In this document: piece by piece, positions 45,827-56,209 of the stretch
Numbering within the stretch: the stretch's first letter is position 1
How the letters are laid out: every line of letters starts with the position of its first letter
Origin: Aurelia coerulea
Lineage: Eukaryota; Cnidaria; Scyphozoa; Semaeostomeae; Ulmaridae
Assembly: GCA_039566865.1 (NCBI GenBank)
Contig: CM076955.1
Span: forward strand, 5,582,501-5,646,500
Reading direction: 5' to 3'
Length of the DNA stretch: 64,000 nt
The notes under the pieces: model-generated
Database searches by the model: none
Seen by the model: the letters and a program-made list of their open reading frames with translations, nothing else
What the model was told of the DNA's origin: nothing
Position numbers and translations under genes: made by a program

Positions 45827-46426
45827 TTATTGGAAGCGTTCTGAGGCCTTAATATATTTCAATGTCGCCTCAAGAATTTTTGTATTTGAATCAAAAGGTA
45901 CTTGTCCGTGGCCATAAAGGAGTATTTGCAATAGTTCTTGATTTGAAAAGTTTGATAGGCCGTGAGGCCGCAATATTGCATTAACGCTGTCGAGAAGATC
46001 ATGGCAGAGCAGCAAGAAGTGCTCCGTATCCTCAATACCAACATTTATTGGGCACAAAGGATTTAAAGTATTCCTAAAATTATGTTTGAATTTGTGAAAA
46101 CTTAACTTACTGAGCCCAACACGTAGCTGTGTTAAAACAGATAAAAGTTTTGGGTCGTGGATGCCGTAGACTGGTTTAGAGGGTGGACGGATGAGACCTA
46201 AAAGTTGCTTTTTGAACACATTCACTGAGCAGGATTGTTGAATTTCAGGGTCAAGTTTTTCCCATTCCGACAAACAGTTTGAGTAGAAACTTGATTTGAA
46301 TCTCTCTGTTCTCGCACGTATTTGACAAGTTGCTGCTCGCCTGCGAAGATTGTAGTTTGATTCCTGTCGTTCAGGCACAGGACCTCTTGTGTATTTTTGA
46401 CTTGTGTACATCAAAATACTGAACAA
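45827..46426 (-). CDS. 5'-truncated non-LTR retrotransposon, C-terminal domain, 199 codons
   Basis: The open frame covers only the region after the RT catalytic core. Recognisable pieces are YNLRRRAATCQIRARTERFK, NCLSEWEKLDPEIQ, VYGIHDPKLLSVLTQLRVGL, KFKHNFRNTLNPLCP and the Cys/His segment GIEDTEHFLLLC, a combination common in CR1-like elements of cnidarians. The last piece resembles the terminal zinc-binding region of such elements. No finger, endonuclease or catalytic RT is present. The frame is intact, suggesting a fairly recent truncated insertion; the 5' breakpoint is near 46430. Confidence 0.82.
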   Translation of the reverse strand: MFSILMYTSQKYTRGPVPERQESNYNLRRRAATCQIRARTERFKSSFYSNCLSEWEKLDPEIQQSCSVNVFKKQLLGLIRPPSKPVYGIHDPKLLSVLTQLRVGLSKLSFHKFKHNFRNTLNPLCPINVGIEDTEHFLLLCHDLLDSVNAILRPHGLSNFSNQELLQILLYGHGQVPFDSNTKILEATLKYIKASERFQ

Positions 46427-46896
46427 AGTCTTAGTGTATTTTTGAAATCTTCAGTAAATACAAAAAACAATTTTAAAGGAGTAGAGAGGATTCAATAATC
46501 CGAGCTTTAAAGAAGCGACAAGGAAGACCGATTATCTGATTAACGAATGTGGTTACTATTGGGTTGGATTGATATCTAATTGAGTTTTTCTAAGTAATTT
46601 CGTTTATCAAGGTCAACCAATAAGGTTTACCACTGTTTTCAGATTATTTGTTTTTCCACACAGGCAAATGGATAAAGAGGTTCTAGTAACTACAGGTTTA
46701 CCATATATTTTTTGCAATCAGGGCCTTGTCTGAAAAACAAAAGCATCACCATATGAAGAGTTACTGACCAAATCATGCAAAAATTATATGCACGTTTCTC
46801 GTTTAAGAGCTCTCTGTATCGAAATTTACAAAAATAAGAAGCAACTAAATCCTGTTTTATGCAAAACATATTTCTTTTAAATCATCTGCTAATCTG

Positions 46897-47133
46897 AGTC
46901 GCTCTCAGAGAAATCCACACGATTGGTTACATCATAGACCCAATCAAACGAATTTTGGTACTAATAGCCTAAGAGCCTTGGGGCCTCAAACATGGAATGG
47001 ACTCCCGAATGAAATGAAGTCTGCTCAAAATATACACATTTTTAAGAGATTGGTAAAACAATGGGATGGAATGGAATGCAACTGTAATGCATGTCGATCA
47101 AAATTGATAAGAAATAAAAAATCCATGAAATAG
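46897..47133 (+). pseudogene. Relic of a non-LTR reverse transcriptase C-terminus
   Basis: In one frame: RSQRNPHD, then NQTNFGTNSLRALGPQTWNG, LPNEMKSAQNIHIFKRLVKQ and WDGMECNCNACRSK to a TAG at 47131-47133. The pattern SLR-LGPQ-WN-LPNE-K followed by C-x-C-x-x-C is typical of this RT group. Upstream the frame is broken. Confidence 0.7.
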
Positions 47134-47287
47134 TATTATCAAAACAGTGTGGCATTTTAATTATCATCAGATTAGTTATATTTTCTGCTGTGAATATTTT
47201 CGAAATTGATTAGCTTCTGTTATCTTATACATTTAGAAGCTATTTATTTGTAATAATAATGTAATAATTTTTCGAAATAAAATAAGA

Positions 47288-47680
47288 TAACACACACATC
47301 ACCCAAGAGCAGGCAAAAATGAATTTACGTGCGAGTGCGATGCTCACTACGTAGGAAGGACATCCCAAAGACTTGTTGACAGGATGAGACAACATGTGCC
47401 CCTAGCAATAAGGAAAGGTACTGACAGGTGCGGCGGTCGATGTCAACCAAAACGAAAGTATAAAGCTGGTCCGGCTAAGCAAGAGAGTGATTCTGCCATT
47501 GGTACTCACTTGCTGAGCAGTAATGAGTGTGGTAGCAACTATAGCGAGGATTGTTTCCGAATTTTGGGTAGGGCTAGGTCTGCCTACCACCTCAAGGTTA
47601 TAGAAGCGGTGTTGATTAAACTTCGGGATCCCTCCCTCTGCCGACAGAAGGAGTTTGTTTTCACGTTGCAATTGTTCTAA
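47288..47680 (+). CDS. Penelope-like element fragment: GIY-YIG endonuclease domain
   Basis: An open frame from 47288 encodes a Cys-x-Cys pair (TCECDAHYVGRTSQRL), the YVGRT signature, Arg in LVDRMRQHVP, a loop, the SAIGTHLL helix, and a C-terminal ILGRARSAYHLKVIEAVLIK with the expected catalytic Glu, then LCRQKEFVFTLQLF and stop. This is the C-terminal GIY-YIG endonuclease of Penelope-like retroelements, which nicks DNA for target-primed insertion. The RT domain and N-terminus are missing, so the copy is 5'-truncated. The usual ATG-based frame starts at 47384, downstream of the true domain start. Confidence 0.88.
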
Positions 47681-48060
47681 TTTGCGCCAAAGGCTTTGAT
47701 CTTTGGCGGGTGTCTATTGGGTTTAGCCAACAAGTGGCTTAGGTGCTAATGGCGTGTCGGTTTTGTTTTTTTCGTCTGCTATAAAAGTGGCCTGTTTTAT
47801 TGGTAATTTGTTCTTCGCACGAACCAAACTGATTAGAGTGCGACGAAACTAGTATTTGGTGATTTCCACGTTTATCTTCTCAGCAGTTACTGGTGAGTTA
47901 TTAACTTATTTCTCTCCTTTCAGGTTTGAAGGTTAATTCGGTTTTGTCTTACAGGATTTAACAGTTTTTCTCTTGTTACAGGCTTATTTTGGTTATTGTT
48001 TCTTTTACAGGAGTTAATAGTCTTCGTTATACTGATTTCGGTGTTTTTGTTGCGTTTATG
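47681..48060 (+). repeat. Penelope 3' region / pseudo-LTR with TATA-like box
   Basis: Trailer of the Penelope fragment. Contains CTATAAAAG at about 47778 and, 45 bp further, the hammerhead-like segment 47823-47860. The right boundary is uncertain. Confidence 0.5.
47823..47860 (+). ncRNA. Degenerate type I hammerhead-like motif in the Penelope trailer
   Basis: ACCAAA (helix I) + CTGATTA + GAGTGCGAC + GAAA + CTAGT-A + TTTGGT (helix I, perfect 6-bp match). The tiny helix III ACTAGT is self-complementary, as in dimer-active minimal hammerheads. CTGATTA departs from CTGATGA at the G8 position and helix II is incomplete, so this copy is probably inactive. Hammerheads in Penelope elements are established knowledge. 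Confidence 0.55.
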
Positions 48061-48292
48061 GGTTTAATATGATGAGTCTGTTATTTAAGGCTATTTTGAA
48101 AATATTTTCACCCGAAATTCCCATTTCTCTGTGAAATACCCATTTTGTAAAGTGTGAATAAACTAAATGTAACTGCACAACAAATATTGAACATGCTTGC
48201 AAGAGATCAGATCTGCCTGAATTTTCCCATAATTTTCCACCAATTTCGCACGACTCCTTGCTCATTTTGGAGCACATGGGGAGAGGGAATGT

Positions 48293-48677
48293 CCCCGGGG
48301 GGGGGGGGGCACTCCCATACTTGACCTGACGGGATGTGCCGCTCAACAGGGTGTCCTTTTACGGTAAAAATTATGCGACAGGGTGTCCTTTTCTAACGAA
48401 AATTATGCGACAGGGTATTATAATAGGTACAAAATTTATGCGACAGGGTATCACAAGCAAAAATTACGTTCTACACTATATTTGAGATGCAAAATGTTTA
48501 TGCGACAGGGTATCACAAGCAAAAATTGCGTTCTACACTATATTTGAGTTGCAAAATTTTTATGCGACAGGGTATACTTTTGGCCTATTTTTTATGCGAC
48601 AGGGTGCAGGGTGTGGAGAGGTTTTCCGCACACCCCCGTCACTTCCCTAGTCAAGTACCCCCCCCCCCCCCCCCCGG
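48293..48677. mobile_element. G-tract-ended MITE, 385 bp, with internal ATGCGACAGGGT repeats
   Basis: CCCC then a G run at the left; a very long C run then GG at the right; TACTTGAC lies inside both ends. 8-bp TSD GGGAATGT (48285-48292, 48678-48685). The interior repeats ATGCGACAGGGT at least six times. Confidence 0.85.
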
Positions 48678-48719
48678 GGGAATGTCACATCTCCATGATC
48701 CTGCAGAAGCTACGCCCTG

Positions 48720-49232
48720 TAGCCTGCATGCAGACCCAATATTCTGAAGAAGAAAGGGTCTGCGCAACAACGACCAAAAGCTTGCTACCGCACGATTCTG
48801 GGTTTCAGGGAAAATAATTTATGCAATCATGAGTTGATTAATTCATGCGTGTCGTTTTGTTGCTGTCACAATATGCTGTCACACATTTGTGTTCAGTTGT
48901 GTATTGTGTTGTTTGTTCTCGTCACTTGTATATTTTGGATTGTATTGTGGCTTTTGTTTTGAACGTTTAATTGTTTATTCGTAAAAGGACCCCAAGAGGA
49001 CTGGAAAAGGTGTGATTGTTAACGATGTGTTGTTTAGCGTGTTGAAAAACATGTCGTTCGCTATTATCATAGTCATAAGAGAAAAATTAAGTTTTCTCTT
49101 ATGACTATGCTATAATTTATCCGTAGTCCGAGTAAAATGAATGGCCTAAAGGGATTTGCACTGTGTAGCAAGCTTTTGGTCGTTGTTGCGCAGACCCTTT
49201 CTTCTTCGGAATATTGGGTTTGCGCGCAGGCT
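48720..49232. mobile_element. TAGCCTGC-ended TIR element, 513 bp
   Basis: TAGCCTGCATGCAGACCCAA and its near-complement begin inverted arms of about 70 bp, including TTCTGAAGAAGAAAGGGTCT and CCAAAAGCTTGCTA. Flanks CGCCCTG and CGCCCTTG differ by one T, so the TSD is imperfect. Same termini as the mini-palindromes at 13958 and 23267. Confidence 0.75.
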
Positions 49233-49977
49233 ACGCCCTTGTCGATGTCCCAAAAACAGAGCTGCCATTTCAAATATTGCTACAAAAGGCAATGGTAGAA
49301 GCTGACAACAAGATCTCTACCTCTACTTGAGAGTATCTTTTTCCAGAAACATCAATAGACTGTATCTAAACTTAACTATGAAAGTTTTGAATAAAAACTT
49401 TTGTGACACATCTTTTGTTTTGAGACTACCAATCGCCTGGATTCACAATCTACAGGTTGGTTATCACGATTTTTCACACATAGATAGTCCTTTTTGGCTC
49501 ATTCTTTATCTTCATATTCATCTATATCTTGGGAAAGAAATTTAACCCACACACCATCATATCGCTTACGGCAGGCGACCACACTCATCGAGAGAGTTAT
49601 TTAGAGCTATCTTTAAATCAGTTTAGATCATAGTTATAGCTTATCTTTTGGAGAAGTTCAGTGTGTCAGACTGAACAGCCGGTGGAAAATCGAAGCAAAC
49701 ATGGAAAATTAATACTTGTTGGCAGGAACTACAATTTCCTTTGAAGGGAGCCATGCATACTAACATACGATGAAAATAAAACTATAAGAAAAACCTAATT
49801 ACAATAGAGACAGCAAAACATCAATATTGGCAGCGTGGAGGGTGTCAAATCTCTTCTTTATGCGAAGTACTCGCTTTGTCTTGATCAGGCATATAACTTT
49901 TGTGTTACAAATACAAATTCGGCCAGCCTATGTAACCCAAAATCAGGCTTTTCAAGACTTGTGCATCATCTGTTATA
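49233..49977. other. Interval without a recognised gene
   Basis: No RT relic, TIR pair or exon found. Confidence 0.4.
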
Positions 49978-50341
49978 CAGCAGTGTCCAGCATATAAGAA
50001 ACACAAATTTAAGAAACACAGACCCTGATTTTCAAAATAATACCCCATTTTATAAGAAATGAGTACAGGTCTGAAAAAACCTTGTTTCTTATTTAACAAA
50101 ACTAAGCAAAAACACCTTCCTGGAATAATTATATCATTTCCTGGAAGTGAAAAGCTACAAATGCTAATCAAAATGATATGCTTTTTTATCACAATCATAA
50201 GCTTGTGTCTGAGTAGTTGATTGATAGCGCATGATTTTTGTAATAAGAAACTTTACCCTGATTTGAAATTTACCTTATTTTATAAGAAACATGTCAGACC
50301 TGAAATTGAAAAGGTTGTTTCTTATATGCGGGACACTACTG
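49978..50341. mobile_element. pogo/mariner-like MITE, 364 bp
   Basis: CAGCAGTGTCCAGCATATAA and the complement of CAGTAGTGTCCCGCATATAA, flanked by TA (49976-49977, 50342-50343). CAG tips with TA TSD fit the pogo group. Confidence 0.85.
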
Positions 50342-50343
50342 TA

Positions 50344-51085
50344 TTACCAACGTTATGTCATCTTTCCTTGAGTAAAAATTTTATTACTTAGTTGCAGAAT
50401 AAAATGTTGGTGATTTTTCAAACTTTAAACATTTGTTTTCGGACACCCGGTAATTTCCCCATGTTTTTCTGAAATTATCCAAATTTCTTCGGTACATAAA
50501 ATTGCAAATATTTTGCCCATTCACTCATTGTTTCCGGTGACAGGCACAAAACAAAAATTTGAGAAGTTGCAGCGTCTCAGTCCAGGCAAAAATATGTGCT
50601 TAGTTATAAAGTTTACAGTTCCCAAGGGGTTACGTATAAGTAGCTTATCACCTTCTCATTAAATTTGACTTCTGACAGTTTGTACAATCAAAATGGTACA
50701 CAAAAATCAATAACGCTCCTTCATATTGGAACAACGATTAAATTATTTCCTTGCCAAAATCTATTTATCTTTCCTGTCTTAATTGCCAAATTATTGGTTA
50801 AAGTTTATTTATTCGAGGTTTATCGAGGCATTACCAAATAATGACCTGTAAATCCTAGCTCAAAGAGACCTTTTGCAAATACTGAAGGACAAGTCGTTGA
50901 AAATAAATAAACAAACTTGTGGCTGCCTGGAGAAGATTTTAGGATGTAATGTGACTTAATGTAACTTTTTACATATGTTATGAAGAGACGTGAATTAGAA
51001 ACGGTGTACTAATTACATGATGCATAATGCACCCTGCATTTTATTGACGAACTGAATTGAACTGACGGCACTCATAATTTACCGG
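50344..51085. other. Interval with an orphan transposon terminus
   Basis: CGGACACCCGG-TA at about 50441-50454 is a CCGGGTG-type end without a found partner. Otherwise empty. Confidence 0.4.
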
Positions 51086-51590
51086 GTGACTCCATAAAAA
51101 GTCAACATTAAAAAAATCACAAAAGCTTGCCTATGTTACAGATAACAAACAATTCCTCTATTTCATTTGTGTTTCAAAGATCGAATTAATTCGTGGAACC
51201 ATCTTTACGTTACTCCCAAGGCAACAATCCATGAAATCGTTGCTTGAAAAACATTTTTTTGATCTATATTATTGTACAAAGTCGAAAATTCTCACGAAAA
51301 AGCCCCTTTTTGGATTTCATGTGAAATTTTTAGACTTAAAGCACATATGTCACATTAGCAATTGATTAATACAACAAACAAGTTTGGAGTGAAATTCCAT
51401 TGTTTCGTGACTTTTTATTTCTGTTTCATGAATTTTTATTGCAATGAAAATCCAGCCTCGATCCTGTGCTTTGTAATAAACAATAGAGATGGATGAATCA
51501 AAAATGCAATTTTAAGACTATAACTTCTGCAGTTTGACAGTATGCATCAAAACCAGGAAGCTCTCAAAGCAGGAATCATCACACGCTCTT

Positions 51591-51809
51591 GTCCTTGGCG
51601 GGCACGCTGAAATTTCAGACTGTGCAAAAATAAAATTTGGCCCAAATGGAAACGATAGATCCACAGTGTTGAGTCCAACTTTTAGAACAGTTTAACTGAA
51701 GTGAAACCCTTCTATAAATTGAACTATCGCGTTGTGGATTTATGTTTTCCGCTCAGGCAAAATTTCATTTTAAGACAGTCTGAAATTTCAGCATGCCCAC
51801 AAAGGACCC
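51591..51809. repeat. Fold-back sequence, 80-bp arms
   Basis: GTCCTTGGCGGGCACGCTGA and GTCCTTTGTGGGCATGCTGA (complement) start inverted arms sharing CTGAAATTTCAGACTGT, AAAATTT and GATCCACA. Confidence 0.65.
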
Positions 51810-53235
51810 TGGGTGACAGTGGCTCTTTAAACAGATTTGGCCCTTGACGCAAATGAACCAAAAGACATTTTTATGATGAGAAAAATAATCATATTTTGGT
51901 GATTTTTCAAACCGTTTCACTTTCAGGGTCACGCAGCATATAAGCTCAGGCTGAGCACAGGTGGATGACCGAAATTATGGCAACAAAGAAGAAACTGTGC
52001 ATCCATTTGAAGTTAGTCAATCAGCTTTTGCCAGTTATCCGCATAAAGTCACATCACGACCTAGCACCAACAATTAGCTATTTTAGAAAGCATTCGAAAC
52101 AATAGCAAGTTATAAGCCAATAGATGACAGTTTCCAATATCCTTTACTCAAACCATCAAAGGGAAATATTTTAGTATTAGTGTGGAAGTAAACAAAGCAA
52201 GTTGCTAAATTTGCCATGATTTAAAGGAAAGTATTATGTTTGGCATTGATATTATCAAGTTTTGAGGCAGCCTCTTAGTGAACAGCATACCTTATTCAAC
52301 AAAGAATGCTTCATCAGCTGCTATAGTCAAGAGAAACATCAAAAATTGGAATAGCGGCAAATGTAATTGTAAACTTTGTAGATAATGATCATCAGCACAT
52401 TATAATACATTGCATTATAGGTTTTTTTTCTTGTAAATAGTTGGTGTAAATTAGCTCGCATTATTGTAATGTAGAATGAGAACTTTTAACCAACTTAAAA
52501 AAAATTGATGATGATGGTAACTGGAATATTCAGTTGTGAGTACAAAAAAGTATTCCAATGCAAATCGACAGGAAAGGAATCGAGTTATTTCTTTGACCAA
52601 TTAGAAAGACGGAGCATCTACCAAAATAGTACATATTAGATAGGCTCAAATCATAAATGGTCAAGTAGTTTCTGAACTATAAACCCAAGTACAACAGTTT
52701 TTATTGTAAAGTGTTATCAGTCATCATGTATTATCAAACACAGAAATTGATGTCATTGCCTGACATCAAAAGTGAGACAGACACTAACTCTTTTTTTAGT
52801 TTGTTGTTCTTTCTTTTAGTATATTGTAATTTTTGAATTGTAATTGCCTTTCATGGTGGGAACTCCGACGACCTAGTGTCTATTCCCGACATGATAGGCA
52901 CAGTAGATGTACTTGTTGAGTTTGTTATATTTTAATTGATTATATATAAAAAAAAACACAGAAACCATATGCAGAAAATATACGAAGCCAATGATGTTGC
53001 ATTATTGCAGTACAACAACGGCAACGGAGCAGTTCTAATGAACAGGATGGCTGATCTCGTTATAGTGTCAGGATGAATGGTTTTCAGGCAGTAATTTTGA
53101 AATATAAAAAAAACTCACCACTTTGAATTGCTCGAATATATGCTTCAGGGATCTCCGGCGTGAAAATCCCCATCTACACTGAAGCTTGAAATATCGGATT
53201 GTGTGGCTTTGGATTGTGTTGTCTTTCGAATGCCA

Positions 53236-53667
53236 TCAATTCTGGGCATGTTGTTGGTGCTCGGGAATGGGGCAGGTTAAGTGGAAGGGAAACAGAGCTG
53301 CTGGCTGCTTGTAGCTGTTGAAGTTGTTGCAAGAGAACACTCGTAGCAGAGGGAGGGTGGCTAGGTAAAGCTTGTGCTGGACTTTCTGCTTCAACAAATC
53401 TTTCAGCTCACTCATCGCTTCTGTGATGCTCGCCTTCACAACGCTTTCAACATTTTTCACCTGGTTTGCTGTAAAAACCATAGCCACTGCTTCAGGTTGA
53501 TTTCCCTCATTCTGTGGCTGAGTTGCTGGAGCTTCGGCTCTTGGTGGTCGTACTATTTCTGCTGCGTTTTCAGGCTGGTTTGATGGACCTCCACTGCTTG
53601 TCGTACTGGCTTTTGTTGTAGCCCTCGCACTTCTCCGTTGTGTTGCAGTGCTTTCTGGCCTTGGCAT
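53236..53667 (-). pseudogene. N-terminal part of an unassigned transposon ORF, frameshifted
   Basis: 143 codons starting MPRPESTATQRRSARATTKA, rich in Ser, Thr, Gln and Pro, with a helix VKNVESVVKASITEAMSELK. In another frame of the same strand the text continues better as SVLLQQLQQLQAASS and, near 53170, IPEAYIRAIQSGEFF, so a frameshift is likely near residue 95. A GEFF-type segment after a low-complexity N-terminus is something I associate with tyrosine-recombinase-type mobile elements of cnidarians, but I cannot assign it. A CCGGGTGTCCC end lies about 80 bp upstream of the ATG. Confidence 0.4.
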
Positions 53668-54099
53668 TGTGTATTTCTTTTCACCAAAACAAACTTGTTG
53701 AATGCGATTCAGCTATAACAATGATAATAAAAATACATTTTTTGGGACACCCGGTATATGATGATGGTGATGATCTCTGCCATTGTAACAAATTTACTTA
53801 AGGCAATTCCATCCTCCCAAGAGGATGACACGGCTAAAACGTGTTTAAGTGATTGCTGTGAGGCAAAACACTGACAGATTTTGATCATCATTGTTAGCCA
53901 TTTTATGATAATTTTGGAAGGAGCATTCGAGAAAAGGGCCTTCACAGTTGAACCATATTTAAGAGCCCTCATAGTTTCACAATGGAGTGGCCGATTTTAA
54001 TCAGGTAAATTTTAACATTAAATATCAGCTGTTAAACAAGACTTTTTCCAATAGTATTGCTTTCCTGAGCAACATTTCTTCAAATATCTTGCGTTTTTT

Positions 54100-54270
54100 G
54101 AAGGTGAAGGTGATGGTGAAGTTGCGCTGGGATCGCAGAAATAGAGCAGACCTAATCGAGTCCGCGACCCTTGTCATGACGCTCAAGTGGTGGGGTCCTA
54201 CCGGGTATCGAACCCACTCCGCCTGACTGTTCTGGTTGCAAAGTCAGAGGATTACACCACTGAGCCACGT
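54100..54270 (-). repeat. tRNA-derived SINE, family 1, copy 3
   Basis: Minus strand CGTGGCTCAGTGGTGTAATC (A box), GGGTTCGATACCCGG (B box), the body GAGCGTCATGACAAGGGTCG, and a tail of TTCACC units (plus strand GAAGGTGAAGGTGATGGTGA). Confidence 0.82.
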
Positions 54271-54448
54271 TTTTATTCATCCAGTTTAGGGAACATGAGC
54301 TACAATAGGCTATATTTAGATTACTCAGTCCCCTTAGCTAATACCACTTTTAACCCCGTTGATTCACTACGATGAAAACTTATGGTTCAGAAATTAATTA
54401 GTTTTCCATATGATATGCGTTTGGCGTTCGTGAATGGAATTCGCTACA

Positions 54449-54930
54449 ATGAGAGTATTTTCATTTTCACTTCAAATTATTTTCTACCTGCTCTGTAAGA
54501 CAGAATTTTCTGAAACGAAAATTAAGTGGACAAAATAAATCAGCCATTGGAAAAGTATTGTATTGGAAAAGTATGAGAGTATTTTTATTTTCACTTCAAA
54601 TTTTTTTCTACCTGCTCTGTAAGACAGAATTTTCTGAAACGAAAATTAAGTGGACAAAATAAATTAGCCATTGGAAAAGTATTGTATTGGAAAATTATGA
54701 GAGTATTTTTATTTTCACTTCAAATTGTTTTCTACCTGCCCTGAAAGACAGAATTTTCTGAAACGAAAATTAAGTGGACAAAATAAATCAGCCATTGGAA
54801 AAGTATTGTATTGGAAAAGTATGAGAGTATTTTTATTTTCACTTCAAATTGTTTTCTACCTGCTCTGAAAGACAGAATTTTCTGAAATGAAAATTAAGTG
54901 GACAAAATAAATCAACCATTGGAAAAGTTT
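54449..54930 (+). repeat. Minisatellite, 124-bp period, ~3.9 copies
   Basis: ATGAGAGTATTTT starts units at 54449, 54573, 54697 and 54821, exactly 124 bp apart, with few differences. The fourth unit stops at about 54930. A CCGGCTGACCC-type terminus lies 60 bp to the right (about 54990-54999, then TA), so the array may sit inside a TA element. Confidence 0.95.
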
Positions 54931-55002
54931 GATAAAATGAGATGCTATAATTTAACAAACAAGAAGGTTTTCTAAGGCGTATTTTTTCTGGGTCAGCCGG
55001 TA

Positions 55003-55830
55003 AATAAACAGTGCTTGTTCTAAGCAAAAGACTGCAGAGACAGAATAATAAACAAGAAAACAAGCCAACAAGCCGTAACTTGTATTACAGAGAAACAAGA
55101 AAAGGCAAATCGGCTGAGAACTGATGCTTCGCGTAGGCAACACTTATACTAACTATGAAATCAGCTCCATGGGAGTTAAGGCCAAACCCCATCCTCTGTT
55201 GATTCGCTCGTCTTTCAAACTAAAAGAGCTGTTGATTCGACAATCACCAGTACACCTAAACCGCCTACACCCTGGTCACACCACGCAGTTCATGACAAAA
55301 CGAGTGAAGGAGAAATCAAAATGATCCCATGTGTATTCTCAACAACAAAAGACATCAAAGGAAAAAAGAAAAACTTGCTAAATGTTTTATAGTCTACCCG
55401 GAAATGTTATTTTACTTCTCTCCATGATATGGATTTATAGACCCTAGACAAACAAGCATGAGTAATAACTGAAAAAGAAAGCGAGCATTTGAGCGCGCTT
55501 TGTGTTTGGTCGGCTTGTTTCAGTTTGTATGACTCACGTCTGTGATTGGTGGAAATAGCCGATAAGATCATTCCTATTGTTAAACGGATATTTGAAAGAT
55601 TTATAGCAATATATGTGGATGGAAGCAGCGGAGAAGCTCAAACAACAGATCAATTTCCTGACGTCCTGGTTCAACAAAATCCGCTTCAACCTGACCTCAA
55701 TGTTTTGAGCAGTGAACTGAAAACCGCGGTTTACCAGAATTTCTGTATTGGCTGATTATCACTGAAAGAGCAACTGTCAAGAGAATTATTAACGGTGAGT
55801 CCTCTTTGCTATAATCTTTTTTGAAGAGAT
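55003..55830. other. Interval without a recognised gene
   Basis: Two short open frames (55124-55324 and 55546-55755) match no family I know. Confidence 0.4.
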
Positions 55831-55832
55831 GA

Positions 55833-56205
55833 TTGGAAAATGTATTTCAAGATTATTGGGAACTGCTTGATGCAGATTTTCAAGTTTACTACCAGGAGCA
55901 AATGGCTACCATAGGAGTCAGCTTTTCATTCAGGGGAGTAAAATACTGGGAAAGCCTCTCAACTGAGTTCAAACACGCTGCAGCACTAAATAGTTTCAGA
56001 ACAACCATTCAATGCAACGATTTCGTTTCTTTTTTGCTTTTCTCTGTAAATTCGGACAATTTGTAACTTATACTTCAATTTTAAATCAAATATTGTAATT
56101 ATTTTGAATTCTATATTCCTTAAATCGCAAGATTTTTTACTGAGGGCGCCTTTTAAATCAGCCTCTGCCGAAGGGTGACCCTCCTATAAATGAAAGAAAT
56201 ATTGA
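55833..56205 (+). pseudogene. Relic of a non-LTR RT C-terminus with 3' end
   Basis: SFSFRGVKYWESLSTEFKHA followed by AALNSFRTTIQC has the RT-tail form (SF-x-x-RG-x-x-x-W-SL). The trailer AGGGCGCCTTTTAAATCAGC and CCTCTGCCGAAGGGTGACCC, ending TAAATGAAAG, resembles the 3' UTR of CR1/L2-type elements. Confidence 0.5.
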
Positions 56206-56209
56206 AAAA

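Larger units (their letters stand above)
51086..53753. mobile_element. Possible CCGGGTG-ended element, 2.7 kb
   Basis: TA-CCGGGTGACTCCATAAAA at the left and TTTTTTGGGACACCCGG-TA at the right. Similarity beyond the first seven bases is weak, so the pairing is tentative. Contains the broken ORF at 53236-53667 and a fold-back at 51591-51809. Confidence 0.35.
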
